Positions 41,469 to 49,756 of a stretch of 62,389 nt of DNA are shown in pieces (position 1 is the stretch's first letter; each line of letters starts with the position of its first letter). This DNA comes from UBA3210 sp048359995 (GTDB lineage: Bacteria; Bacillota_I; Bacilli_A; RFN20; CAG-449). Both the position numbers and the translations under genes were made by a program. Location of the stretch: assembly GCA_048359995.1 (NCBI GenBank), contig DBGCPK010000011.1, positions 1-62,389 on the forward strand, read 5' to 3'. The notes below the pieces were generated by a model, which made no database searches, was not told the DNA's origin, and worked only from the letters and a program-made list of their open reading frames with translations.

Positions 41469-42392
41469 ATGATAGTAAGAGAAGGGAAAACAAGCAGCAG
41501 GAAAAAGCAGATAATCCGGAAAAACGTCATCGCATGGCTGATCGCCTTGCCGAGCATTGCCGTTTTTGCTTTTTTCGTATGGATTCCGCTGATTCAGAAC
41601 ATCACGTATTCTTTTTCAACCGACGGCTATTACAGCGGATTTGCCGGTTTCGACAATTATATCACCATTTTTCATGACGCGAAATTCATCGCGGCGTTAG
41701 GAAATACGTTCAAGTATATCTTCTATTCTTTGATCATCGGCTTTCTGATTCCGTTTTTTCTGGGATTCATGCTTTCGGAAGTGTTTCATTTCAAAGGTCT
41801 GTTCCGGTTGATCATCTATTTTCCTTGTATGCTCAGCGGCATCGCCGTCGTTACGCTTTTCAAATACTTTCTCGATCCGGACGTATCCTTGATCAATCAG
41901 TTTTTGACCGCGTTGGGATTCCAAACGTCGATGCTGACCAGCGATGTGGACTTGGTAATCCCTTTGATCGTCGTGGCGATGACTTGGCGGGGAGCCGGTT
42001 CGACTTCTTTGATTTACCTTTCCAACTTTCAGCAGATCGACGATTCGCTCTATGAGGCGGGAAGAATCGACGGAGCAAGCGCTTTGCAACGCTTTTTCCG
42101 GATCACACTTCCTCAGTTGAAAGCGACGTTGATCACTTTATTCGTCCTTCAGATCATTTCGGTGTTTCAGGTGTTCTACGAGCCGTGGATTATTTCCGGA
42201 GGCGGTCCGAACAACGCGTCGATTTCGATTATGATGTACGCTTATATTCGCGGCGTAACCGAATCCAATATTCCTGTCGGCGCTGCCGCGGCGGTGATGT
42301 TGACGCTCATTATCATCGCGTTTACCGTCCTCTATTACGGCATTGTCCGTCTTCTCGATAAAGAAAAGCGGGTGAAGAAACATGAAAAATAA
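41469..42392 (+). CDS. Sugar ABC transporter permease (MalF/MsmF-like)
   Basis: A 307-residue membrane protein with six helices. The EAA loop that contacts the ATPase reads YEAGRIDGASALQRFFRITLPQL. I chose the ATG giving MIVREGKTSSRKK; an in-frame TTG at 41460 overlaps the upstream stop and is possible, and neither has a good ribosome-binding site. It overlaps the next permease gene by 11 nt. Confidence 0.9.
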   Translation: MIVREGKTSSRKKQIIRKNVIAWLIALPSIAVFAFFVWIPLIQNITYSFSTDGYYSGFAGFDNYITIFHDAKFIAALGNTFKYIFYSLIIGFLIPFFLGFMLSEVFHFKGLFRLIIYFPCMLSGIAVVTLFKYFLDPDVSLINQFLTALGFQTSMLTSDVDLVIPLIVVAMTWRGAGSTSLIYLSNFQQIDDSLYEAGRIDGASALQRFFRITLPQLKATLITLFVLQIISVFQVFYEPWIISGGGPNNASISIMMYAYIRGVTESNIPVGAAAAVMLTLIIIAFTVLYYGIVRLLDKEKRVKKHEK

Positions 42393-43314
42393 GCGTCGCT
42401 TGTCCCTGACTCACGATAAAACAGGGGGACTATTGAATTTTATGGATTATCGCGCGCTGTCGCATAAAATCTTTTACGGCGTGTTGATTTTCCTTTTGAT
42501 CGTGGCTTGCATGGTCGCCGTTTTGCCGATTTTTTGGTTGATCGTCAATTCATTCAAATCCGCCGCGCAGTTCAACGATCCCGGCGCGCAGTTCTGGCCG
42601 ACGAAATGGAATTTTTCTGCCGTCGCGCGCTTGTTCACCGAGTTCAATTTCGGATCTTACTATTTGGTCACGATCGTCGTCGTTCTTCTGGCCATCGTAT
42701 TTTCACTCGTCTTCAACGGCCTCATGGCTTACGTTGTCGGCGTTTTGAAACCGAAAGGGCATAAAGTACTGCACTATATGATCTTTTCCGCCTATATGAT
42801 TCCAGGCATGTTGAGCATCGTTCCGCTTTTTGAAATGATCACTAAAATTTACGGGTCGTTGAACATCTACGGTCCGTCTCCCGTTCATTTTATCACGGTC
42901 ACGCTTTGCTTTGGCTCGAACGCGTATTACTATATGCTTTTGAAAGACGCTTTTGAAAAGATTCCTTCGTCGCTCGTCGAGGCGGCAAAGATGGACGGAT
43001 TGAGCGATCTGGGCATTTTCGGAAGAATCATTTTGCCTCTTTCCAAACCGATACTCGGCGTCGTGGCGATTTTCACGATGACCGCGGCCTATTCGGATTT
43101 TCTCTTGCCGTATCTCGTTCTTTACGGTTACGGCGGAGAGAAGTTCTCCACGTTGATGGTTGAAATTTTCAATTTGCAAAATTCCAACTCCAATATCACC
43201 ACGCCGGAAATTCTTCTCGCGATTCTGTTTTCGATCATCCCTCAGTTGGTGATGTTTATCCTCTTCCAAAAACAAATCATGAACAACAATGTGAATGCGG
43301 GGATGAAAGAATGA
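42382..43314 (+). CDS. Sugar ABC transporter permease (MalG/MsmG-like)
   Basis: A 310-residue permease with six helices and the EAA loop LVEAAKMDGLSDLGIFGRIILPLSKP. It has a long basic N-terminal tail before helix 1. Together with the 41469 product it forms the import channel for the binding protein at 40060. Its stop overlaps the second GH65 gene as ATGA. Confidence 0.92.
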   Translation: MKNKRRLSLTHDKTGGLLNFMDYRALSHKIFYGVLIFLLIVACMVAVLPIFWLIVNSFKSAAQFNDPGAQFWPTKWNFSAVARLFTEFNFGSYYLVTIVVVLLAIVFSLVFNGLMAYVVGVLKPKGHKVLHYMIFSAYMIPGMLSIVPLFEMITKIYGSLNIYGPSPVHFITVTLCFGSNAYYYMLLKDAFEKIPSSLVEAAKMDGLSDLGIFGRIILPLSKPILGVVAIFTMTAAYSDFLLPYLVLYGYGGEKFSTLMVEIFNLQNSNSNITTPEILLAILFSIIPQLVMFILFQKQIMNNNVNAGMKE

Positions 43315-45440
43315 ACGGCGAATTCGTTTTGATCAAAGAGGATCTTCTTCCACGAAATATCCTTTCTTACGGAAATATGTTTTTGATCGGCAACGGGCAT
43401 ATCGGCTATCGCGGAACGTTGGAAGAGTATACCAAAGACCAGATTACGGGACTCAATATTATCGGGTTCTACGATCAGCACGGGGATAAATGGAGAGAGA
43501 GTTTAAATGCGCCGAATCCTTTCTTCTTCGAGATCGAAGAGCATCATTTTCTGAAAGACCGGCCGACCGCGCACGAGATACGCCTGAATCTGAAAACGGC
43601 GGTTTTTGAACGTTCCACGGTTTATTCCGATTTGAGTATCGAATCCAAAAGGACGATATCTCAAAGCGAAGATAATCTTTTGCTGGAAGAATACCGAATA
43701 AGGATCAAAGAAAAAACGAAGTTCTGCTTGAATTTCGGCTTAGATACGGATATTTACGAAATCAACGGACCGCATTTCAAAGAAAAGAACGTTCGTTATG
43801 AGGATGGAATCGTCGTCTTCGAAGGGACGACCAACGAGAATCAATATTTAGGAATGGAAGTCGCCTATTTGTGCGACGACCCTTCGGTGATTTACTCGCC
43901 GGAAGATCTTCGCTTTCACCTATGCAAGGAAGCCGAACCTCAGGAAATCGTTATCCGAGTCATGGCGAAGATTTACGAAAGAACGTTGGATAGAGAAGAA
44001 CAACGCCGTTTTCGCGAATCGGTTTATTCTCGGAGATTCGAATCCCTTTTCTCTTTGTCGGAAAAGATTTTCTCCGATAAATGGAAGGTTGCCGACGTTT
44101 TGATCGAAGGAGACGAAAAAGCCCAATTCAGCCTCCGCTATTCCATCTATCATCTGCTCATTCTGGAAAACGAAAGATACCGACACTCCGTTCCGGCGCG
44201 CGGTTTAAGCGGACAAACCTATAAAGGCGCGGTATTTTGGGACAGCGAGATCTTCATTCTTCCGTTCTTCCTGATGACCAATCCGAAGATGGCGCGGAAG
44301 ATTCTCGAATACAGGATCCACACGCTGAACGGCGCGAAAGAAAAGGCGAAGAAATATCGATACGAAGGTGCGTTCTATTCGTGGGAATCGCAAGATACCG
44401 GATTGGAAGCCTGTTCGGAATATAACGTGACCGATCCGATCAGCAATCAACCGATCCGAACTTATTTCAACGAAAAGCAGATTCACATCTCCGCGGACAT
44501 CGTCTATGCGTTTAACGACTATTTGAGCCGCACCAAAGATTACTCGCTTTTGGTTGACGGAGGATACGAGGTGATCCGCCAGGTTTTGCTTTTCTTGATG
44601 TCCTATGCCACGAAAGGCGAAGACGGTTTGTATCATTTCAACGACGTCATCGGTCCTGACGAGTACCACGAGAGAGTCGACGACAATGCGTTTACCACTT
44701 ATATGAATTACGAAAGTGTCAAACTCTATCTCAAATACTATGGCATTCTTCGCAAAGAGGGATTGATGGACGTTTCCAAAGACGAAGAACTCTGCCGCAG
44801 AGCCGAAAAGTTTCTGAGCGAAATCTATCTTCCGACGATCGACGAAAACGGAATTTTGGAACAATTCAAAGGTTATTTCGCTTTGGAAGATGTCGGCGTA
44901 GAGGAAGTCAGAAAGCGCGTCAAAAGCGAGAAAGAGTATTGGGGTTCGAAAAATGGGGTGGCGACGCCGACCAGAGTGATCAAGCAGGCTGATGTCATCG
45001 CGTTGATGTCGTTGCAATACAAGAAGTTTACGCCGGAGATAATCAAGGCCAACTACGACTTCTACAATCGATATACGGAGCACGGATCCAGCCTATCTGC
45101 CAGTATGTATTCGCAATGCGCCTGTCGGATCGGCTATCTCGAAGAAGCCTACAAGATGTTTATTCGTTCGGCGACGGTCGACCTCGAAGAGGGTTCTTCG
45201 AAAATGTTCGCCGGAGGGATATACATCGGAGGAACTCATCCGGCCAGCAACGGTGGGAGTTATCTCTCGGTAGTCAACGGATTTGCCGGAATGACTGTCG
45301 AAAACGGGAAGTACTCCTTTCACCCGAATCTTCCGGATAATATTCGAAGATTGGAGTTTTCTTACTATCAGGAGAATCGGTTGATGAAAGTTTCTTTGAC
45401 AAAGGATCGCGCGGCGATTGAGGAGGTAAAAGATGATTAA
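43311..45440 (+). CDS. GH65 family phosphorylase (second copy)
   Basis: A 709-residue cytosolic GH65 enzyme. The N-terminal beta-sandwich (NGHIGYRGTLEEY near 23) is typical of maltose/kojibiose/nigerose/trehalose phosphorylases. The barrel has GAVFWDSEIF near 310, the catalytic acid E451 in IGPDEYHE, and phosphate-binding HGSSLSASM near 585. WGS...IKQADVI is also family-typical. It should release beta-glucose 1-phosphate, which the adjacent phosphoglucomutase domain can use. It is coupled to both neighbours by overlaps (ATGA and 8 nt). It is clearly distinct from the first copy, suggesting different linkage or chain-length preference. Confidence 0.92.
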   Translation: MNGEFVLIKEDLLPRNILSYGNMFLIGNGHIGYRGTLEEYTKDQITGLNIIGFYDQHGDKWRESLNAPNPFFFEIEEHHFLKDRPTAHEIRLNLKTAVFERSTVYSDLSIESKRTISQSEDNLLLEEYRIRIKEKTKFCLNFGLDTDIYEINGPHFKEKNVRYEDGIVVFEGTTNENQYLGMEVAYLCDDPSVIYSPEDLRFHLCKEAEPQEIVIRVMAKIYERTLDREEQRRFRESVYSRRFESLFSLSEKIFSDKWKVADVLIEGDEKAQFSLRYSIYHLLILENERYRHSVPARGLSGQTYKGAVFWDSEIFILPFFLMTNPKMARKILEYRIHTLNGAKEKAKKYRYEGAFYSWESQDTGLEACSEYNVTDPISNQPIRTYFNEKQIHISADIVYAFNDYLSRTKDYSLLVDGGYEVIRQVLLFLMSYATKGEDGLYHFNDVIGPDEYHERVDDNAFTTYMNYESVKLYLKYYGILRKEGLMDVSKDEELCRRAEKFLSEIYLPTIDENGILEQFKGYFALEDVGVEEVRKRVKSEKEYWGSKNGVATPTRVIKQADVIALMSLQYKKFTPEIIKANYDFYNRYTEHGSSLSASMYSQCACRIGYLEEAYKMFIRSATVDLEEGSSKMFAGGIYIGGTHPASNGGSYLSVVNGFAGMTVENGKYSFHPNLPDNIRRLEFSYYQENRLMKVSLTKDRAAIEEVKDD

Positions 45441-47226
45441 AGGTATAATTTTTGATCTCGACGGCGTTTTGCTGTCGACGGATCGGTTTCACTTTCAGGC
45501 TTGGAAGAGCATCGCCGACGATCTGAACATCGAATTCGACGAAGAAACCAACGATCTTCTTCGCGGAGTGTCCAGAATGAGGTCGTTGGAGATCATTTTG
45601 GAAAAGAACGGAATCCAAATGGGTGAAAAGGAAAAAGAAGCGCTTTGCGAGAAGAAAAACGAGCGATACCGAAAATTTTTGGAAACGCTGACACCGGAAT
45701 CGGTGGAAAAAGTAACCGTCGAAGTGTTGGAATTTTTAAAGAAATCGCAAATTCTTCTCGCGGTCGGATCGGTGTCGAAAAACACGCGGTTTATTTTAGA
45801 GAAGACGGGGCTGATCGGTTATTTCGATGTCATCGTCGACGGAAATGCGATTCGGCATTCCAAACCCGATCCGGAAGTGTTCGATACGGCGAGGAATTTG
45901 CTGAATCTGAAAAAAGACGAATGTCTGGTCGTCGAGGACGCTTTCAGCGGCATCGACAGCGCGAAAAGCGCGGGAATTAAGGCCTGCGGAATCAAAGACG
46001 CCGCGCGGTACGAAAAAACCGATTACCCGATCGAATCTCTGCGCGATGTCATCGAAATCGCGTCGAGGGGAATCGTAATCCGACACTTGAAAAAGATCTA
46101 TCCGAATGGGTTCGAGGCGGTCAAGGATTTCAATTTGGAAATCGACGACAAGGAATTCGTGGTTTTCGTCGGGCCTTCCGGCTGCGGAAAATCCACCGTA
46201 CTCCGCATGATCGCGGGATTGGAGGAGATCACGTCGGGCGAACTCTTCATCGACGGAATTCCGGCGAACAATCAGGAATCGAAAGATCGGAATATTTCGA
46301 TGGTCTTTCAGAATTACGCGCTGTACCCGCATTACACGGTACGGCAGAACATCGGATTTCCTTTGCTGATCGAAAAGATACCTCCCCGCCATTGGTTCGA
46401 TTTGAAATATCGTCGGGAAAGAAAGCGGAAAATTAACGAAAAAGTGGAAGAGGTCGCCTCGAAAATCGGATTAAGTTCCTATTTGGATGTCAAACCGAAA
46501 TTCCTTTCCGGCGGTCAGAGGCAACGCGTCGCTTTGGGAAGAGCGATTATCCGAAACCCGCGGTGCTTTCTTTTGGACGAGCCGTTGAGCAATCTCGATG
46601 CGAAAATGCGGGCTCAGATGAGAATCGAAATCTCTCGTCTGCATCAAGAATTGCAGAAGACATTCATTTACGTTACGCACGATCAAATCGAAGCGATGAC
46701 GATGGGGAGCAAGATCGTCGTGATGAAAGACGGCGTCATTCAGCAGATTGCCGAACCGTATCAACTCTACAACGATCCGATCAATCAGTTTGTCGCCGGT
46801 TTTATCGGCACGCCGCAGATGAATTTCATCGACGGAAAACTGCATGAAAGCGAAGGCGTTTTCACCTATGAAAATCAGAGTTTCCGTTTTCAACTTCCCG
46901 AATCCGTCGCGCGAAGATTGAATCGGAAACAAGAGGAAGAAGATGTGGTTTTGGGAATCAGACCGAAAGCGATCATGACGGAGATGGATTTAGGTTTCGA
47001 TCCGGAGAATACCGCCGCTTTAACGGTAACCATGATCGAGCAACTGGGAGACGATCTTTTGGTTCACGGAAGAATCGAGGGAAAAGAAGACGAATTGACC
47101 TTGTCCACCAATCCGGACGGCAAGTTTTCCGTCGGCCAGAGAATCGCCATCTCTTTCGATTTGAGCCATATCTGCTTGTTTTCGAAAGAAACGCAGGAAA
47201 CCATCCTTCAACCGAGAGAAAATTAG
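45433..47226 (+). CDS. Fusion of beta-phosphoglucomutase and MsmK-type ABC ATPase
   Basis: One uninterrupted 597-residue frame. Residues 1-212 are a HAD beta-phosphoglucomutase: FDLDGVLL (D8, D10), cap with LLRGVSRMRSLEII, VGSVSKN, HSKPDPEVF and VVEDAFSGIDSAKSAG. Residues about 214-597 are a full MalK/MsmK ATPase: VGPSGCGKST, Q-loop MVFQNYALYPH, signature LSGGQRQRVAL, FLLDEPLSNLD, VTHDQ and the C-terminal OB domain. No Met, GTG or TTG start suitable for a separate ATPase lies at the joint. Acting with both GH65 enzymes it would turn beta-glucose 1-phosphate into glucose 6-phosphate while powering import by the 41469/42382 permeases. Confidence 0.93.
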   Translation: MIKGIIFDLDGVLLSTDRFHFQAWKSIADDLNIEFDEETNDLLRGVSRMRSLEIILEKNGIQMGEKEKEALCEKKNERYRKFLETLTPESVEKVTVEVLEFLKKSQILLAVGSVSKNTRFILEKTGLIGYFDVIVDGNAIRHSKPDPEVFDTARNLLNLKKDECLVVEDAFSGIDSAKSAGIKACGIKDAARYEKTDYPIESLRDVIEIASRGIVIRHLKKIYPNGFEAVKDFNLEIDDKEFVVFVGPSGCGKSTVLRMIAGLEEITSGELFIDGIPANNQESKDRNISMVFQNYALYPHYTVRQNIGFPLLIEKIPPRHWFDLKYRRERKRKINEKVEEVASKIGLSSYLDVKPKFLSGGQRQRVALGRAIIRNPRCFLLDEPLSNLDAKMRAQMRIEISRLHQELQKTFIYVTHDQIEAMTMGSKIVVMKDGVIQQIAEPYQLYNDPINQFVAGFIGTPQMNFIDGKLHESEGVFTYENQSFRFQLPESVARRLNRKQEEEDVVLGIRPKAIMTEMDLGFDPENTAALTVTMIEQLGDDLLVHGRIEGKEDELTLSTNPDGKFSVGQRIAISFDLSHICLFSKETQETILQPREN

Positions 47227-47227
47227 A

Positions 47228-47257
47228 TTAGACATTTCCTTATCCGTCGGATAGAAT
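47228..47257 (+). promoter_or_regulatory. Likely promoter of the aldo/keto reductase gene
   Basis: TTAGAC, 18 nt, TAGAAT, beginning at the stop of the fusion gene; the spacer holds TATCC-GTC-GGATA. Supports a separate unit for the reductase. Confidence 0.4.
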
Positions 47258-47284
47258 GAAAATGAAGAAGATGGGAGAAAATGT

Positions 47285-48175
47285 ATGGAATTATTGATTC
47301 AAGGGTGTATGCGGTTTGAACGCTTTTCCGAAACGCAGATGGAGAATTGGATCGCCTCCGAGCTCGATCGCGGAATCCATTGGTTTGATCACGCGGATAT
47401 TTACGGCGAGGGAAAATGCGAAACCTTGTTCGGAAAGGCACTTTCAAAGCATCCCGACTGGCGGGAAAAGATGATCATTCAGTCGAAATGCGGCATTTGC
47501 TGCGTTCCGTCTACGCACTATGACTCTTCCAAAGAAAGCATACTTCGCAAGGTAGAAGAAAGTCTCTCTCGCCTGCAATGCGGTTATTTGGATTATTTTC
47601 TGATTCATCGGCCGGATATTTTGACGAACCCGGAAGAGATCGGCGATGCTTTTGAGCAACTCTACGCGGAGAAGAAAGTGAAGCATTTCGGCGTATCCAA
47701 TTTTACCGCCGGACAGATTCGAAACTTGCAAAGACATACGTCCAGAAAGATCGAAGTCAATCAACTGCAATTTTCGTTAGGGCATACGCATTTGATCGAT
47801 CGCGATTTTTTCGCGAATACAGGCTCGAAAGAAATTTTTTCTTCGGACGGGGATATTTGGGATTATTGCTACGAAAACGATATCGCGATTCAGTGTTGGT
47901 CTCCTTTTCAGTTCGGCTGTTTCGAGGGGACGTTCATCGAAAACGAGAAGTTTCCTGAATTGAACCGAAAACTTTCCGAACTCGCGGAAAAGTATCGTTG
48001 TTCGAAAAACGCGATCGCCGTCGCTTGGATTCTCTCTTTGCCGAGAAAACTGCAAGTGATCATCGGCACGACGTCTTTAAACAGGGTGGACGAAATCCGA
48101 AAAGGGAATGAGATTCGACTCACGCGCGAAGAGTGGTACGCTTTGTACGAAAGCGCCGGGCATTCTTTGCCGTAA
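47285..48175 (+). CDS. Aldo/keto reductase
   Basis: A 296-residue cytosolic NAD(P)H-dependent oxidoreductase of the AKR superfamily, YdhF-like. The catalytic tetrad can be followed: Asp in WFDHADIYGEG, Tyr in the same string, Lys in IIQSKCGI and His in FLIHRPD. The C-terminal cofactor-binding part ends VIIGTTSLNRVDEIRKG. It lies between two carbohydrate loci and may act on a sugar or aldehyde; the substrate is unknown. GGGAG precedes the ATG. Confidence 0.88.
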   Translation: MELLIQGCMRFERFSETQMENWIASELDRGIHWFDHADIYGEGKCETLFGKALSKHPDWREKMIIQSKCGICCVPSTHYDSSKESILRKVEESLSRLQCGYLDYFLIHRPDILTNPEEIGDAFEQLYAEKKVKHFGVSNFTAGQIRNLQRHTSRKIEVNQLQFSLGHTHLIDRDFFANTGSKEIFSSDGDIWDYCYENDIAIQCWSPFQFGCFEGTFIENEKFPELNRKLSELAEKYRCSKNAIAVAWILSLPRKLQVIIGTTSLNRVDEIRKGNEIRLTREEWYALYESAGHSLP

Positions 48176-48177
48176 AG

Positions 48178-48205
48178 AAAAGATCTCGGGGAATCGGAGA
48201 TTTTC
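48178..48205. terminator. Convergent terminator
   Basis: Arms AAAAGATCTC and GAGATTTTC pair with a single bulge, between the convergent reductase and ABC ATPase genes. Confidence 0.5.
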
Positions 48206-48225
48206 GTTTTCAACGATAGTAAGCA

Positions 48226-48906
48226 TTATAAGGTTTTCGCAAAGGAAAGAACGTCCGATTCGCCGACGATCTTTCCTTTTTTCATAATAACGACGCGGTC
48301 GGTTAAACGCGTCAGATTGACGGCGTCGTGATCAACGGAGATCAACGAAAATCCGAGACGATCTTTGAGATTCCGGATCAATTCTATGCTTTTGGACTTG
48401 CTGATTTCGTCGAGATGAGTGAAAGATTCGTCGAGAAGCAGGATATCCGGTTCGCGGATCAGCGCTTTACCGATGGCGATCCGTTGTTTTTCTCCATCCG
48501 AAAGAAACGATGGTTTGAAATTGACTTTTTTCGTCATTTTCAACGTGGTCAACATCTCTTTGATGCGAAGATCGATTTCCCGATCGCTTAAACCATAATA
48601 ATTCAGGCCCATTTTGAGATTCTGATAGACGGTCAGATGAGGATAGAGAAACGTTTTTTGGAACAAATAAGCAATATTCCTTTTCTGCGGAATATCTTCG
48701 GTGATTTCCTTGCCGTTAAGAAATATCTTTCCTTCGTCGATTTCGATCAAACCGGCGATTGCTTTCAGCAAAGTGGATTTTCCCGACCCGTTTTCGCCGA
48801 AAATTCCTACGGATTCTCCTGTATTTACGTCAAGAGAAAGAGAATCCAGAGCCAAATCTCCTTTCGGATAACGATACGAAACGTTTTCCAAGCGCAACTT
48901 ACTCAT
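48226..48906 (-). CDS. ABC transporter ATP-binding protein (ECF/CbiO-like)
   Basis: A 226-residue ABC ATPase: Walker A GENGSGKST near 36, Q-loop YLFQKTFLYPH, signature LSDGEKQRIAIG, Walker B ILLLDESFTHLD and VDHDAVNL. Signature and size resemble CbiO/EcfA ATPases or lone importer ATPases. I start at MSKLRLENVSY; another ATG stands directly before it, and AAGGAG precedes both. It overlaps the end of the upstream membrane-protein gene (ATGAGTAA), so its natural partner is that protein. No other permease is adjacent. Confidence 0.85.
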   Translation of the reverse strand: MSKLRLENVSYRYPKGDLALDSLSLDVNTGESVGIFGENGSGKSTLLKAIAGLIEIDEGKIFLNGKEITEDIPQKRNIAYLFQKTFLYPHLTVYQNLKMGLNYYGLSDREIDLRIKEMLTTLKMTKKVNFKPSFLSDGEKQRIAIGKALIREPDILLLDESFTHLDEISKSKSIELIRNLKDRLGFSLISVDHDAVNLTRLTDRVVIMKKGKIVGESDVLSFAKTL

Positions 48907-49756
48907 CATCTTCGTCTCCTTCGCAGAACAAACCCAAATGGTAATATTCTCTAAATTGTGCGAAATTGATCGTTTCGTCGAAACGATAAACCCGATAGAG
49001 TTGTGCGATAAAGGCCGTGTGGACAAATCCGAAAAAACCATAGACAAGCAATGCGGTCAGGCTCAAAAATGTGAATCGTGTAAAGAGGAAAAGATCGAGC
49101 AGGCAGCAGATCAAAAACGGAAGCAGGGTAAGGCCGATGAGAAGATGCCCGCCGAGAGAAGAAAGTGTAAGGATGAAGGAAGTTTTCAGGTTATTTCCGA
49201 AAGAAGATTCGTAATAGAGGCGAAGAGTTACGGAACAGGCAAACATATTGAAAAGAATGAAAAGAATAAGCGCGTACAGAAAGAAGGTAACGAAATAGTA
49301 AACTAGATTTCGGCTACCGAAAGAAAACATTCCGACATTGATCAACGATGCCAAAAAGCCGTAAAAGAATCCGATCGGCAGACCGCGTACCCCCTCTTTC
49401 ATTCCTTTTTTGAAATCGCGAAACAATAAAAACCCTCGATTCCAAATCCACATCTTGAATACGTGGATTATTCCGGAAAAACCGATTTGCAAGAGAGGAA
49501 AAACGACGATGAGAAACAAGGATAAAATTCGAAAAAAATTGCAAATCCGATCGAATTTCATACCATCGGTGATCGTTGTATCGTTGACGATACTCCCCGA
49601 ACCGACGATGGCGGCGATAATTAGAGCGATCAAGGGAAGAACAAACGGAAGAAACAAAAAAGATAATTTGAAAATCAAACTCGCCTGAGTTTGAAAGAGA
49701 AAGCGATATTGTCTGCGGCGATTGACGGGAAGAGAAAGAAACTTATTTCTTTTCAT
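48899..49756 (-). CDS. Polytopic membrane protein coupled to the ABC ATPase
   Basis: A 285-residue protein with about six hydrophobic helices, an N-terminal basic stretch (NRRRQYRF) and an acidic tail (CEGDEDDE). A cytosolic loop WNRGFLLFRDFKKGMKEG recalls DUF624/YesL-type proteins, but I am not certain of the family. It overlaps the GH2 gene upstream by 14 nt and the ABC ATPase downstream by 8 nt. It may be the permease of that ATPase, or an auxiliary membrane protein for the sugar system. Confidence 0.6.
   Translation of the reverse strand: MKRNKFLSLPVNRRRQYRFLFQTQASLIFKLSFLFLPFVLPLIALIIAAIVGSGSIVNDTTITDGMKFDRICNFFRILSLFLIVVFPLLQIGFSGIIHVFKMWIWNRGFLLFRDFKKGMKEGVRGLPIGFFYGFLASLINVGMFSFGSRNLVYYFVTFFLYALILFILFNMFACSVTLRLYYESSFGNNLKTSFILTLSSLGGHLLIGLTLLPFLICCLLDLFLFTRFTFLSLTALLVYGFFGFVHTAFIAQLYRVYRFDETINFAQFREYYHLGLFCEGDEDDE

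Noticed and set aside
44205..45083. 292-codon minus-strand open frame in the second GH65 gene
   Set aside because: It is a shadow of the GH65 catalytic domain, with no start signal.
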